Assembly: GCA_903851415.1 (NCBI GenBank)
Contig: CAINOE010000164.1
Location: 1 to 64,000, forward strand
DNA from: an uncultured Rhodopila sp.
GTDB taxonomy: Bacteria; Pseudomonadota; Alphaproteobacteria; Acetobacterales; Acetobacteraceae
Direction of reading: 5' to 3'
Length of the DNA stretch: 64,000 bases
A program made the position numbers and the translations under genes. Shown here one piece after another: positions 10,497-20,046 of the stretch. Position 1 is the stretch's first letter, and the number at the start of each line of letters is the position of its first letter. Under the pieces are notes generated by a model that worked only from the letters and a program-made list of their open reading frames with translations, was not told where the DNA came from and made no database searches.

Positions 10497-12383
10497 ATGG
10501 CTCAGACTTACCTCGCTTTCGCCCCCGCCAACGGGGCAAGCTTCGCCGCCCGGCCTGCCCGCAAGGCAACCGCCCCGCGGCCAGGCCAGCCGCCGCCGGC
10601 GCCCAAGCCCGGCGGCCTGCCGTCGTTGCGCGGCCGCCCGCTGGCGTTCCTGTACAACTATATAAGGCGCCATCCGGCAGGACACCTGACCATCCTGCTG
10701 TCGGTGGCCGTCGCCGTGACGTGCAGCGTCTCCACCCAGTACGGCATCAAGCACCTGATCGACATCGTCGCCGCCGGCCGCGAAGCCGCGGGCAACCAGG
10801 TCTGGTGGGCCTTCGCCCTGCTGTGCGGACTGGTCGCCGCCGACAACCTGTCCTGGCGAGTCGGCGGATACGCCGCGCACCGCACCTTCGTGCGCGTCAC
10901 CGGCGACATCCGTCAGGACCTGTTCTCCCACCTGTCCGCCCACTCGCCATCATATTTTGCTGAGCGTCTGCCCGGCGCGCTCGCCAGCCGCATCAGCTCC
11001 ACCGCCAACGCCGCCTTCACCGTCGAGAATACCGGCGCCTGGAACGTCATGCCGCCGATGATCGCCGTGGTGCTGTCGATCTGCTTCATCGGCTCGGTCA
11101 ACCTGCAACTCGCCGCCTCGCTGCTCGGCGTCTCGCTGCTGATGGGCGCGGTGGTCTACCAGATGGCGCGCAGGGGCACCGCCCGGCACCGCGACTACGC
11201 CGAGAAAGCCGCCGCGGTGGATGGCGAACTGGTGGACGTCATCAGCAACTTCAACGTCGTCCGCGCGTTCGGCGCCACCTTCCGCGAACAGGGCCGCATC
11301 GGCCGGCGGATGGAGACCGAAATGGCCTCGCGCCGCCGCAGCCTCTATTACCTGGAGCACATCCGGCTGGTGCACGCTGTCATGACAGCGTTCCTGACGG
11401 CGGGCGCGGTCGCCTGGGGAATCCTGCTGTGGCAGCACGGCCAGGCCAAGGTCGGCGACCTCGTGCTGATCACGTCTCTGGCGTTCGGCATCCTGCACGG
11501 CACGCGGGACCTCGCGGTCGCGCTGGTCGACCTGACGCAGCATGTCGCGCGGCTGGATGAGGCGATCTCCACCCTGCTCACCCCGCACGACCTGGAAGAC
11601 CTGCCGGACGCCGAGCCGCTGGTGGCCGGCCCGGGCGAAGTCTCCTTTGAGCAGGTGCGCTTCGCCTATCCGAACCGCCCGGCCGTGCTGAACGACTTCA
11701 ACCTGGTGATCCAGCCGGGCGAGCGCGTCGGCCTCGTCGGTTTCTCCGGCGCCGGCAAGTCCACGGTGCTGTCGCTGCTGCAACGCTTCCACGATGTGTG
11801 CGGCGGCAGGGTCTCGATCGACGGACAGGACATCCGCGACGTGACGCAGTCCAGCCTGCACGATGTCATGGCGGTGGTGCCGCAGGACATCTCCCTGTTC
11901 CACCGCTCGGTGCTGGAGAACATCCGTTATGCGCGTCCGGAGGCGACGGAAAGGGAGGTGCTGGCCGCGGCCGACATGGCGCATTGCCGCGACTTCATCG
12001 AGGCGATGCCGGAAGGTTTCGACACCATGGTCGGCGACCGCGGCGTGAAGCTGTCCGGCGGTCAGCGGCAGCGGCTGGCGATCGCCCGCGCGCTGCTGAA
12101 GAACGCGCCGATATTGCTGCTGGACGAGGCGACCAGCGCGCTGGATACGGAATCCGAACAGGCGATCCAGCATGCGCTCGATCGGCTGATGACCGGGCGG
12201 ACGGTGATCGCGATCGCCCACCGGCTGTCCACGCTGCAAAGCTTCGACCGGATCATCGTGATGGATAAGGGCCGGATCGTCGATGACGGTTCGCCGGCCG
12301 CACTGGCGGCGCGGCCCGGGCCGTATCGCGATCTGCTGCGCAAGCAGCGGATGGACCCGGTGGAGGTGGCGGTCGCGGCGTAA
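10497..12383 (+). CDS. ABC transporter, fused permease-ATPase (exporter type)
   Basis: 628 aa; Walker A GFSGAGKST, signature LSGGQRQRLAIARALL, Walker B ILLLDEATSALD, H-loop IAHRLSTL; N-terminal TM domain. Confidence 0.96.
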   Translation: MAQTYLAFAPANGASFAARPARKATAPRPGQPPPAPKPGGLPSLRGRPLAFLYNYIRRHPAGHLTILLSVAVAVTCSVSTQYGIKHLIDIVAAGREAAGNQVWWAFALLCGLVAADNLSWRVGGYAAHRTFVRVTGDIRQDLFSHLSAHSPSYFAERLPGALASRISSTANAAFTVENTGAWNVMPPMIAVVLSICFIGSVNLQLAASLLGVSLLMGAVVYQMARRGTARHRDYAEKAAAVDGELVDVISNFNVVRAFGATFREQGRIGRRMETEMASRRRSLYYLEHIRLVHAVMTAFLTAGAVAWGILLWQHGQAKVGDLVLITSLAFGILHGTRDLAVALVDLTQHVARLDEAISTLLTPHDLEDLPDAEPLVAGPGEVSFEQVRFAYPNRPAVLNDFNLVIQPGERVGLVGFSGAGKSTVLSLLQRFHDVCGGRVSIDGQDIRDVTQSSLHDVMAVVPQDISLFHRSVLENIRYARPEATEREVLAAADMAHCRDFIEAMPEGFDTMVGDRGVKLSGGQRQRLAIARALLKNAPILLLDEATSALDTESEQAIQHALDRLMTGRTVIAIAHRLSTLQSFDRIIVMDKGRIVDDGSPAALAARPGPYRDLLRKQRMDPVEVAVAA

Positions 12384-12455
12384 GGCGTTGCCGACCGCCA
12401 GGCCAGGAGGAGCGGCGGGTTGTTGAAGCGCGATGGCGGCGGATGAGGCGGAGCA

Positions 12456-13157
12456 ATGCCCGTCCTGTCCGCCGCCATCGCTTGTTGCGGCAGGAACGCA
12501 TGGAGTTGGGCGGCCGTTGTTCAACCTGTTGCGACTTGGCTCCGGTCCGCACCAATGGCAAGTCAGATGCCAACCGGTTCCGATGCTTTAGTGGGTCATG
12601 CCCAAATGGTGAAATCAGCGATTGAAAGACGGCGGCCTTCAGTCGTCCGGCTGGCGGTGCCGGAAAGGTCGCCATCTGACCCCTTCGATCACGATCCCAC
12701 CGATTTGCAGCGCGCGCTCGTTACAAGCTTCCTTCCCCGGTTCTGCCCGGCAGCAACGCTCCTCTACCCGGCATCGGTTGCTGCGGAGCCGGAACATGAG
12801 GCCGAGCAAACGCTGATGATACTGGGTCTCCCGGGGGGTTACGACCTTTCAAAGGCGGCCGACGTGGTTGCCTATGACCAAACAAGAAACTGGCTGTTTC
12901 TGATCACAGCCGAGCATCCGTCGGCTAATCTGACGCTCTCCGGCCATCAGCACCTTCGGGAAGAGCTCAAGAAATGTAGGGCTGCCCGGGTTTACGTGGC
13001 GGCGTTTGCTACCAGGCGTGAGTTTCGGAGGCGAGCGGCTGACATTGTGTGGAATACCCGGGTCTGGATCGCCGAGGAGCCGGAACACCTCATACACTTC
13101 GACGGCGGTTGTCTGGTCGGGCCGTACGAAAGCGATCTCCCCACCACGAAGGACTAA
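12456..13157 (+). CDS. BsuBI/PstI-type restriction endonuclease C-terminal domain protein (probably degenerate; true start may be downstream of the ORF start)
   Basis: C-terminal ~150 aa: KAADVVAYDQTRNWLFLITAEHP...HLREELKKCRAARVYVAAFATRREFRRRAADIVWNTRVWIAEEPEHLIHFDGGCLVGPYE matches my recollection of the BsuBI/PstI family (PDVVxxDxxxNWLFLIEA...FPDR..F...W.T.VWIAEEPDHMIHFNG...GPY). Confidence 0.72.
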   Translation: MPVLSAAIACCGRNAWSWAAVVQPVATWLRSAPMASQMPTGSDALVGHAQMVKSAIERRRPSVVRLAVPERSPSDPFDHDPTDLQRALVTSFLPRFCPAATLLYPASVAAEPEHEAEQTLMILGLPGGYDLSKAADVVAYDQTRNWLFLITAEHPSANLTLSGHQHLREELKKCRAARVYVAAFATRREFRRRAADIVWNTRVWIAEEPEHLIHFDGGCLVGPYESDLPTTKD

Positions 13158-13212
13158 AAGCCGGGAGCCTTCGGCGACCCGTGACCGCGGGCATTTCAGA
13201 TGACTGAGAACA

Positions 13213-14972
13213 TCAGGCGTACAGCAACTCGTGCGCATCCTCAAGTTGGTAGCAGCCTGCATCGAGCAGCGCCTCGTATGTGCGGTGCAAGCGTTCTATC
13301 TCGGGCACAAAAATGACCATTCCGTCGCGGCCTCTGGTGAGAAGTACTCGATAGGCGTTAACGCGGAGACGATAGGGATCTCGTTCCAGCGGCCTTCTCG
13401 GAGCTCGAATCGCCCACTTCGAGCCGTCCCACCAAAAATCATCACCCCAGCAAACGATGGGGAAATCCATTTCCAGCCCCTGACATTCAAATGGGGTGGC
13501 GACATCTTTTAGCTGGCAACATGATCGACGGCCGCTCGGCGGATCGACAAAATATGGCCCGATGTGTTCCTTAAGATTTTTCTGAATGGGAAAGTCGTTA
13601 CGTATACCAAAGTTCGGCAGGGACACATCCTTATTTGACGCCAGCAGCCGTATCTCGCCCCGTCGTCGCCTTCGTAGCGGGTCCTCACATAGTTCTTCGC
13701 GGCAGCGATATCTCGGGTCACATATAAGCTGAAGCCGGCCGATCGTATCGTCGTGGCTAGCAGGGTGGCGTCCTTGATATCGCCTGTAAGAAGACTTCCA
13801 ACCCAGGCGGGCAGGTCCAAGGCCAGATGTGAACGCAGAGACTTATCAAGGCTCAGCCGCTCATCGATCCTGACGATTGCGGCAGCGGAAAATAACTCCG
13901 CCAGCGGTTTGCCTTCTGCGTCCAACGACGGGCAATGGACGGTCCAATCGCTTGGCATTTTCTGAAGCGCCATGTTCCATTGTTCCATGCCCAGCTCTTC
14001 GCCCCGGAAAATCTCCTGTCCGGACCCGATCAAACCAACCATGACGGACCATGCCGGCATGCGCTCGCCAAGCCTGATGAACATCTCCGGTTCGGACATC
14101 TGATAATTGTGTTTCTCGCCAACTCTGTCGGCATCCCACGCTCGTTGGGCTTCGTCGTACACCCACACATGCTCTGGCGGCAGGACGGATTCCGGCCCGA
14201 TGTGGTCGCGGACGAAAGCCAGGACATCTCTCACGAACACGCGGGATGGATCGAGCGTGCCTCGTTTAGCCGGCCCCTTCAGTGCGTATTGCAGCACGGC
14301 AACCAAAGGCCCGTTGCCCGACAGAAACACCCCGGCCGGACGGTCCGCTTCGTCACCTAACATCAAGGTGTAAATGAGCTGAAGGCCGGTCAGCGTCTTG
14401 CCGGCCCCGGGTTCGCCCGTTATGAAAACGACATGACGGCCCGAATGGCACGATGCGTCGGCTATAACCGCCGCCACGGCCTCAACGGCTTCATCCACGC
14501 CAGCGCTCTTTGCCTGCCTGATTCGGGGTAGCGGTTCTTGACGAAAGATCATGCGTGCCGCCCGGACAAGAGAGGGAAGCGGTGCATAAGGCGATCGTAT
14601 CCAGTCCTCGACCGGCAACCACGATTCCCCCCTGGCACCGCTCCGTTCCATACAATCAGCCAGACCGGCCGCACCGGTTATCCAAACCGATTTCCACTCA
14701 ACAGGGCCGGAGGTGGACAAGGTATTGACGAGAATAGGGATGACGTCGTGCTCGTGGCTCGCTTCCTGGTAGCTCGCCAGATCGCGGGCGTAGCCCGCAA
14801 CCTGATCCACATGTGCCGGTAGGGTGTCTCGGAAATCCTTGAACTCAAGGACAAGGACATGTTGTCCGGCGAGGACCACGATGTCGGGTCGACGCCCGCG
14901 CTCTCGGGGAAGTTCGTATTCGAAGGCGATACCCCAGTCTGTCAGCGCGTGATCCGACCGCGCGGCACGCCG
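13213..14972 (-). pseudogene. DUF2075/Schlafen-type DNA/RNA helicase with N-terminal PD-(D/E)xK-like region; frameshifted and lacking an intact 5' end
   Basis: Open frame from 14972: EYELPRERGRRPDIVVLAGQHVLVLEFKDF (PD..EFK), Walker A FITGEPGAGKTLTGLQLIY, VWVYDEAQRAWD; continuation ...SNKDVSLPNFGIRNDF...DVATPFECQGLEMDFPIVCWGDDFWW...AYRVLLTRGRDGMVIFVPE is in another frame (13213..13626 ORF). Confidence 0.75.
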
Positions 14973-15140
14973 TCACCGCACCGCCCTCCTTCGGGTCCGA
15001 TCATTCCGGTCCGAAACGGAGTAGCCCCCAGCCCCCCTTGACCTGCGTCAATGCGCCTCCTGGCCAAGCGCGCTTCCTGACAGCCTGGAAGCAGCCTGCC
15101 GCCGGAACATCCCGGCAACGACAACCGGGGAAACGCTCAC

Positions 15141-15386
15141 ATGAAGCGATTGCCGCTGGCGTGTTTCGTCGTGTCCGCGGTCATCGTTATCGGCTCGCCG
15201 CGAGCACGGGCCCAACCTTCGGACGGCTCCGTCCTGCCATTCCCACCGGCACCAACGGCCAGCATTGCCGGGCCGACCTTGCAGGAGTCGCAGCATGTCC
15301 GTTCGCCCGTCTCATTCGACTACTTCGACCGCGCGCCATTCCGGTTCGGCGGCAATATTGAAAAAGTCGAGGTCCAACTGCAATGA
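15141..15386 (+). CDS. Small secreted protein (81 aa) resembling fused N- and C-terminal ends of an arylsulfatase
   Basis: Signal peptide MKRLPLACFVVSAVIVIGSPRARA, then LPFPPAPTASIAGPTLQES (N-terminal arylsulfatase-like) joined to PVSFDYFDRAPFRFGGNIEKVEVQL (C-terminal arylsulfatase-like); stop overlaps sulfatase ATG (ATGA). Confidence 0.6.
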   Translation: MKRLPLACFVVSAVIVIGSPRARAQPSDGSVLPFPPAPTASIAGPTLQESQHVRSPVSFDYFDRAPFRFGGNIEKVEVQLQ

Positions 15387-16873
15387 CCGACATGCATCGC
15401 CTCGGCAGGCTTCTCCTGGCGGTCCTGTTCGGCCTCGCCGCGTCCGCGGCGGCGCGCGCAGCGGAACCGAAGCCCAACATCGTCTTCATCATGGCCGACG
15501 ACCTCGGATTTGCCGACGTCGGCTACCGCGGCAGCGACATCAAGACGCCCAACATCGACAAGCTGGCCGAGGCCGGCGTCCGCATGGACACGTTTTACGG
15601 GGAGCCGGTCTGCACGCCGTCCCGCGCCGCGCTGATGACCGGCCGCTATCCGATGCGCTACGGCCTGCAGACTCTGGTAATCTTCCCAAGCCACACCTAC
15701 GGGCTGCCAACCGATGAGCGGACCTTGCCACAGGCATTGAAGGAGGCCGGCTATACCACCTTGATGACCGGCAAATGGCATCTCGGGCACGCCGACAGGA
15801 AGTACTGGCCGCAGAACCGCGGGTTCGATTATTTCTACGGCAACGTGATGGGCGAGGTGGACTATTTCACCCGGGACCGCGGCGGGGTCATCGACTGGCA
15901 GCGCAACGGCACCTTCCTGAAGGAGCCCGGCTACTACATGACGCTCATCGGCAACGATGCCGTCAGGCTGATCGGGCAGCAGGACGGGAAGCAGCCGTTC
16001 TTCCTGTATTTCGCCTCGCTGGCGCCGCACGCCCCGTACCAGGCGCCGCAGAGCTACAAGGACCTCTACCCCGCCATCAAGGACAGGAACCGGCAGGCCT
16101 ATGCCGGAATGATCTCGGCACTGGACGACCAGATCGGCCGGATCGTTGCCGCGCTGCAGAACAAGCACCTTCGGGACAACACGCTGATCCTGTTCGCCAG
16201 CGACAACGGCGGCGCCACCAGCGGACTGTTCGCCCAGGGTGCGAAGAGCAACGACGAGCGGCAGCATGAGGAAGGCGGGATCGAGCAGGGCGCCAAGGCC
16301 CCGGCCTCCAACGCCCCGCTGCGCGGCGGCAAGGGCAGCCTGTATGAAGGCGGCGTGCGCGTCGTGGCGTTCGCCAACTGGCCCGGCCACCTGAAACCCG
16401 GGATCGTGACGGCTCCGCTGCACATGGTGGACATCATGCCGACATTGCTGGCGCTGGCCGGAGGGACCGGCAGTGCGGACCATCCGATGGACGGCAGGGA
16501 CATCTGGCCGGCGCTGACCGCCGCGGCGCCCTCGCCGAACGAGGACATCCTGATCAACGTGGAAGCGTTCCGCGGCGCGGTCCGCAAGGGCGACTGGAAG
16601 CTGGTGAAGGTCGCCCTGCTGCCGGGCAAGACCGAATTGTTCAATCTGGCAGACGACCCGGGTGAGACGACCAACGTCGCGGACCGGCATCCGGAGATCG
16701 CGGCGGATCTGGAGGCGCGGCTATCGGCCTATGCAAAGCAGCAGAAGCCGAGCGAGTGGATCAAGGCGCAGCCGGGCTTCGCCGGCGCCCAGGGTCATAC
16801 CGTCTTCGACCCGGACTTCGATATCGGCGACGGCGGCCTGCCGCACGAAAAGCCCGCGCCCATCGGCCGGTGA
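15383..16873 (+). CDS. Arylsulfatase/sulfatase family hydrolase (Cys-type, exported)
   Basis: MADDLGFADVGYRGSDIKTPNIDKLAEAGVRMDTFYGEPVCTPSRAALMTGRYPMRYGLQ: CxPSR formylglycine motif; KWHLGH; N-terminal signal peptide. Confidence 0.95.
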   Translation: MTDMHRLGRLLLAVLFGLAASAAARAAEPKPNIVFIMADDLGFADVGYRGSDIKTPNIDKLAEAGVRMDTFYGEPVCTPSRAALMTGRYPMRYGLQTLVIFPSHTYGLPTDERTLPQALKEAGYTTLMTGKWHLGHADRKYWPQNRGFDYFYGNVMGEVDYFTRDRGGVIDWQRNGTFLKEPGYYMTLIGNDAVRLIGQQDGKQPFFLYFASLAPHAPYQAPQSYKDLYPAIKDRNRQAYAGMISALDDQIGRIVAALQNKHLRDNTLILFASDNGGATSGLFAQGAKSNDERQHEEGGIEQGAKAPASNAPLRGGKGSLYEGGVRVVAFANWPGHLKPGIVTAPLHMVDIMPTLLALAGGTGSADHPMDGRDIWPALTAAAPSPNEDILINVEAFRGAVRKGDWKLVKVALLPGKTELFNLADDPGETTNVADRHPEIAADLEARLSAYAKQQKPSEWIKAQPGFAGAQGHTVFDPDFDIGDGGLPHEKPAPIGR

Positions 16874-16915
16874 GGCGAGACGCCCGGTCGCGGCCGGCAC
16901 AAAACCCGGGCCCCC

Positions 16916-17593
16916 TCACCCGTACAGCAAAGCCGGCGGCTGCCCCGGCGGATGCGCATGGTCGAACACCACCCAGGCGTGGTGGTGCTGCGCGTGGTTG
17001 GTCCTCTCCGCCAGGTCGAACCAGCGGATGCGCCGGGTCAGGACGATCACCGCCGAGAACGGCGCCGCCGACATCGCCTCCGCCACAAACCGCCCGGCGA
17101 TCCATTGCAGCCGCACCAGCAGCGCGAGCTGTCCCTCCACCTGCTCCGTCAGCATCAGCGCATGCTTCAGAAATCCGCGCATCGCCACCGGCGAGCGGGA
17201 CTGCCCTTCGTGGGAGCCGGAGTCTCCATACGGCGGATTGGTGACGATGCTCCGGCAGCCGCGCGGCACCGTTGCGCATTGCAGGAAATCCACCCCCGCT
17301 TCTCCGAACCCCCGATCGGCGATGTCGGTGGAGACGACGGCGTGCCCGTGCGCCGCCAGCACCCGGGCCATGGCGCCGTCGCCGCAGCAGGGTTCCCAGA
17401 CCGGTCCGCGCAGCCGCACATGGCGCAGCAGCGCCTCGGTGACCCAGGCCGGGGTGGCGTAGAAATCCTGCCGCTCGCGGTCATAACCGGACAGGTGGAC
17501 GGGCCGGCCGCGCGCCGTCCTTGCGCGGGCCGGGGCGGACGCCGGGAGCATCCGGCCATCCGGCAAAACGGGTTGCGGAGGGATCGCGTCCAT
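16916..17593 (-). CDS. SAM-dependent methyltransferase, N6-adenine-type (NPPY)
   Basis: DFYATPAWVTEALLRH...VWEPCCGDGAMARVLAAHGHAVVSTDI...IVTNPPYGDSG. Confidence 0.82.
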   Translation of the reverse strand: MDAIPPQPVLPDGRMLPASAPARARTARGRPVHLSGYDRERQDFYATPAWVTEALLRHVRLRGPVWEPCCGDGAMARVLAAHGHAVVSTDIADRGFGEAGVDFLQCATVPRGCRSIVTNPPYGDSGSHEGQSRSPVAMRGFLKHALMLTEQVEGQLALLVRLQWIAGRFVAEAMSAAPFSAVIVLTRRIRWFDLAERTNHAQHHHAWVVFDHAHPPGQPPALLYG

Positions 17594-18134
17594 TTCGTCT
17601 CTCGCCGATGGGTGTTCGGGTCAACTGAGCCGGCATTGCGCATGCAACGCGAATCGGCGGCGATGCAAGTGTTTCGCAGCGATGACCGGCGCTCCGCCGG
17701 GACACTCGGCCGTCACCGGCGCGGGGGGCGACCGCGTCGCATTTTTGTTAACCGTACGGTTTATTTGCTATGTCATACTGTAATATGACCTTTGTCAGAT
17801 TGCCGTGTCACGCCGGGCGGCGCCGCCCGCGTCGCGCGGTGGAACGACAAACCGGCGGTTTTGCAGGGCCGGGGCGATTCGTGCGGTTCCGAACGGGTCT
17901 CCGCGGCCAAAGAAGTTCTTGTCAAATGACACTTATTCCGAAATATTACAGGAAACGACTCTGTAGAGGACGAAATAGATTGACGTGGGAAATTTTCGCA
18001 CGTACGATTTGATCTCTGCCAGATCCGAACGCGCGCAATCACGGCACAGGTGCGGCGGCGCGAATCGCAACCATGATCCGAACCGAAACGTCGCGCCAAA
18101 CCGAACCTCGTCCACGAACAAGAGGCAACAGACC

Positions 18135-18824
18135 ATGGCACTCGCCGCCGCCTCCGCCCTCGAAACGCGCCACGCCGCCGCCCCGCCCCGGGGATGCCGG
18201 GAGTTCCGCTTGTCCGAGCCGCCGCCCCCCACCGAGGACGCCAAGCAGGAAATCGACCTGCGACAGTTGCGTCACCATACCAAAAACACCCTGCAGCGCA
18301 TCATCGCGCTGATCGCCGAACTGCCCGGCCTGCACGACTCCCCCGCCGGCGAAACCATCGCCCGCGAGCTGGAATACCGCATCGGCCTGTCCGCCACCAT
18401 CTCCAACGCGCTGTTCGGCCTCACCGAGGCCCCCGGCTCGATGGCCGATCGGCTGCGCCAAATCGGCGGCGCGGTGGCCGACATGATGCGCGCGCCCGAT
18501 CAGGTGATCCGCGTCGGCGTCTCGGTGCGCGGCACCTGCCCCGCCGCGTTGCGCGAGGCGGTGGTCCGCGGCGCCCACGAACTGATTGGCAACGCCGTCA
18601 AGCACGGCATGAAAAGCCGCCCGAGCGGCCGGATTTCCGTCCGCCTGGTCACCGAGGGCGGCATGACGGTGCTCACCGTCGCGGACAACGGCTGGGGCTT
18701 TTCCGCCCCCCCCCGCCTCGGCGAGGGCCTGGCGCTGGCGCAGGGCTTCGCCGAACGCCACGGCGGATCGTTGCGCCTGGAGAGCTGCGGCGGCGCCGTC
18801 GCCAGCATGGTGCTGCCGCACTGA
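18135..18824 (+). CDS. Histidine kinase (HisKA_2/HWE-like dimerisation box plus HATPase), no obvious sensor domain
   Basis: RQLRHHTKNTLQRIIALIAEL; HELIGNAVKHGM, TVADNGWGF, GEGLALAQGFAERHGGSLRLES. ORF opens at 17985; ATG at 18135 (MALAAASALETRHA) preferred. Confidence 0.78.
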   Translation: MALAAASALETRHAAAPPRGCREFRLSEPPPPTEDAKQEIDLRQLRHHTKNTLQRIIALIAELPGLHDSPAGETIARELEYRIGLSATISNALFGLTEAPGSMADRLRQIGGAVADMMRAPDQVIRVGVSVRGTCPAALREAVVRGAHELIGNAVKHGMKSRPSGRISVRLVTEGGMTVLTVADNGWGFSAPPRLGEGLALAQGFAERHGGSLRLESCGGAVASMVLPH

Positions 18825-18834
18825 CGCGCCGGCT

Positions 18835-20046
18835 TCAGCCGCGCCCCAGCGCCGCGGCGATGCGGTCCGCCAGCCGCCGGGCAACAGCGTCTTTCGCCAG
18901 CAGCGGCCAGGACTCGGTCCCCGCGGCGGACAGGATGTGCACCGCGTTTTCCGCCCCGCCCATGATGCCGGTCTCCGGCGAGACGTCGTTGGCAACGATC
19001 CAGTCGGCATTCTTGCGCGCCAGTTTGGCCTGCGCATTGGCCAGCAGCTCCGCCGTTTCCGCCGCGAAACCGACGACCAGGCGCGGCCGTTGCGCGCCCG
19101 GCGCGGCGATCGCGGCCAGAATATCGGGATTGGGCAGCAGGGTCAGCGCCGGCGGCGCGGCCCCCGGCTGCTTCTTGATCTTCTGCGGCGCGGCGCGATC
19201 GACCCGCCAGTCCGCCACCGCAGCCGCGAACACCGCCACATCCGCCGGCAACGCGGCGCGGCAGGCCTCCAGCATCTCCAGCGCGGTTTCGACGCGATGC
19301 ACCGCGACCCCGGGCGGATCAGGGATGCACACCGGCCCGCTGACCAGGGTGACGCGGGCGCCCAGCGCCGCCAGCGCCGCGGCAATGGCGTGGCCCTGCC
19401 GCCCGGACGAGCGGTTCGCCAGATAGCGCACCGGGTCTATCGGCTCATGCGTCGGCCCGCTGGTCACCAGGGCATGCCGCCCCGACAACGGGCCCGGCGC
19501 CGGGTTCAGCAGCGACTCGATGGCGGCGAGGATCTCCGGCGGTTCGGCCAGCCGACCGGGGCCGAACTCGTTGCAGGCCATCGCCCCCTCGCCCGGCTGG
19601 ACCACGCGCACGCCGCGCTGCTCCAGCGTCCGCATGTTGGCTTGCGTCGCCGGATGCAGCCACATCCGCACGTTCATCGCCGGCGCCACCAGCACCGGCT
19701 TGTCGGTCGCCAGCAGCACGGTGGAGGCGAGGTCGTCCGCCAGCCCCGCCGCCATCTTCGCCAGGATGTTCGCAGTGGCCGGCGCCACCACCAGCACGTC
19801 CGCCGCGCGCGAGAGCTGGATGTGCCCCATCTCCGACTCGTCGGTCAGCGAAAACAAATCGGCGTAGACCTTCGCCCCGCTCAGCGCCTGAAGCGACAGC
19901 GGGGTGACGAACCGGCCGCCGTTTTCCGTCAGCACGCAGGTCACGCCGCTTCCGGCGCCGGTCAGCAGGCGGATCAGCTCCAGCGCCTTGTAGGCGGCGA
20001 TGCCGCCGGAGACGATCAGCAGGACGCGCCTGCCGGCGAGGCTCAA
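18835..20046 (-). CDS. coaBC: Bifunctional phosphopantothenoylcysteine decarboxylase/phosphopantothenate-cysteine ligase (likely TTG start)
   Basis: [28 protein letters not shown]...[21 protein letters not shown]...[28 protein letters not shown]. Confidence 0.95.
   Translation of the reverse strand: MSLAGRRVLLIVSGGIAAYKALELIRLLTGAGSGVTCVLTENGGRFVTPLSLQALSGAKVYADLFSLTDESEMGHIQLSRAADVLVVAPATANILAKMAAGLADDLASTVLLATDKPVLVAPAMNVRMWLHPATQANMRTLEQRGVRVVQPGEGAMACNEFGPGRLAEPPEILAAIESLLNPAPGPLSGRHALVTSGPTHEPIDPVRYLANRSSGRQGHAIAAALAALGARVTLVSGPVCIPDPPGVAVHRVETALEMLEACRAALPADVAVFAAAVADWRVDRAAPQKIKKQPGAAPPALTLLPNPDILAAIAAPGAQRPRLVVGFAAETAELLANAQAKLARKNADWIVANDVSPETGIMGGAENAVHILSAAGTESWPLLAKDAVARRLADRIAAALGRG

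Noticed and set aside
16916-17593. Methyltransferase as cognate partner of the BsuBI/PstI-like domain
   Set aside because: More than 3.7 kb away, opposite side of the sulfatase locus, and it resembles small phage/orphan NPPY methyltransferases rather than an R-M modification subunit.
16952-17788. 278-aa + ORF and 16662-17462 266-aa ORF
   Set aside because: Antisense to the NPPY methyltransferase; Arg/Gln/His-rich shadow translations.
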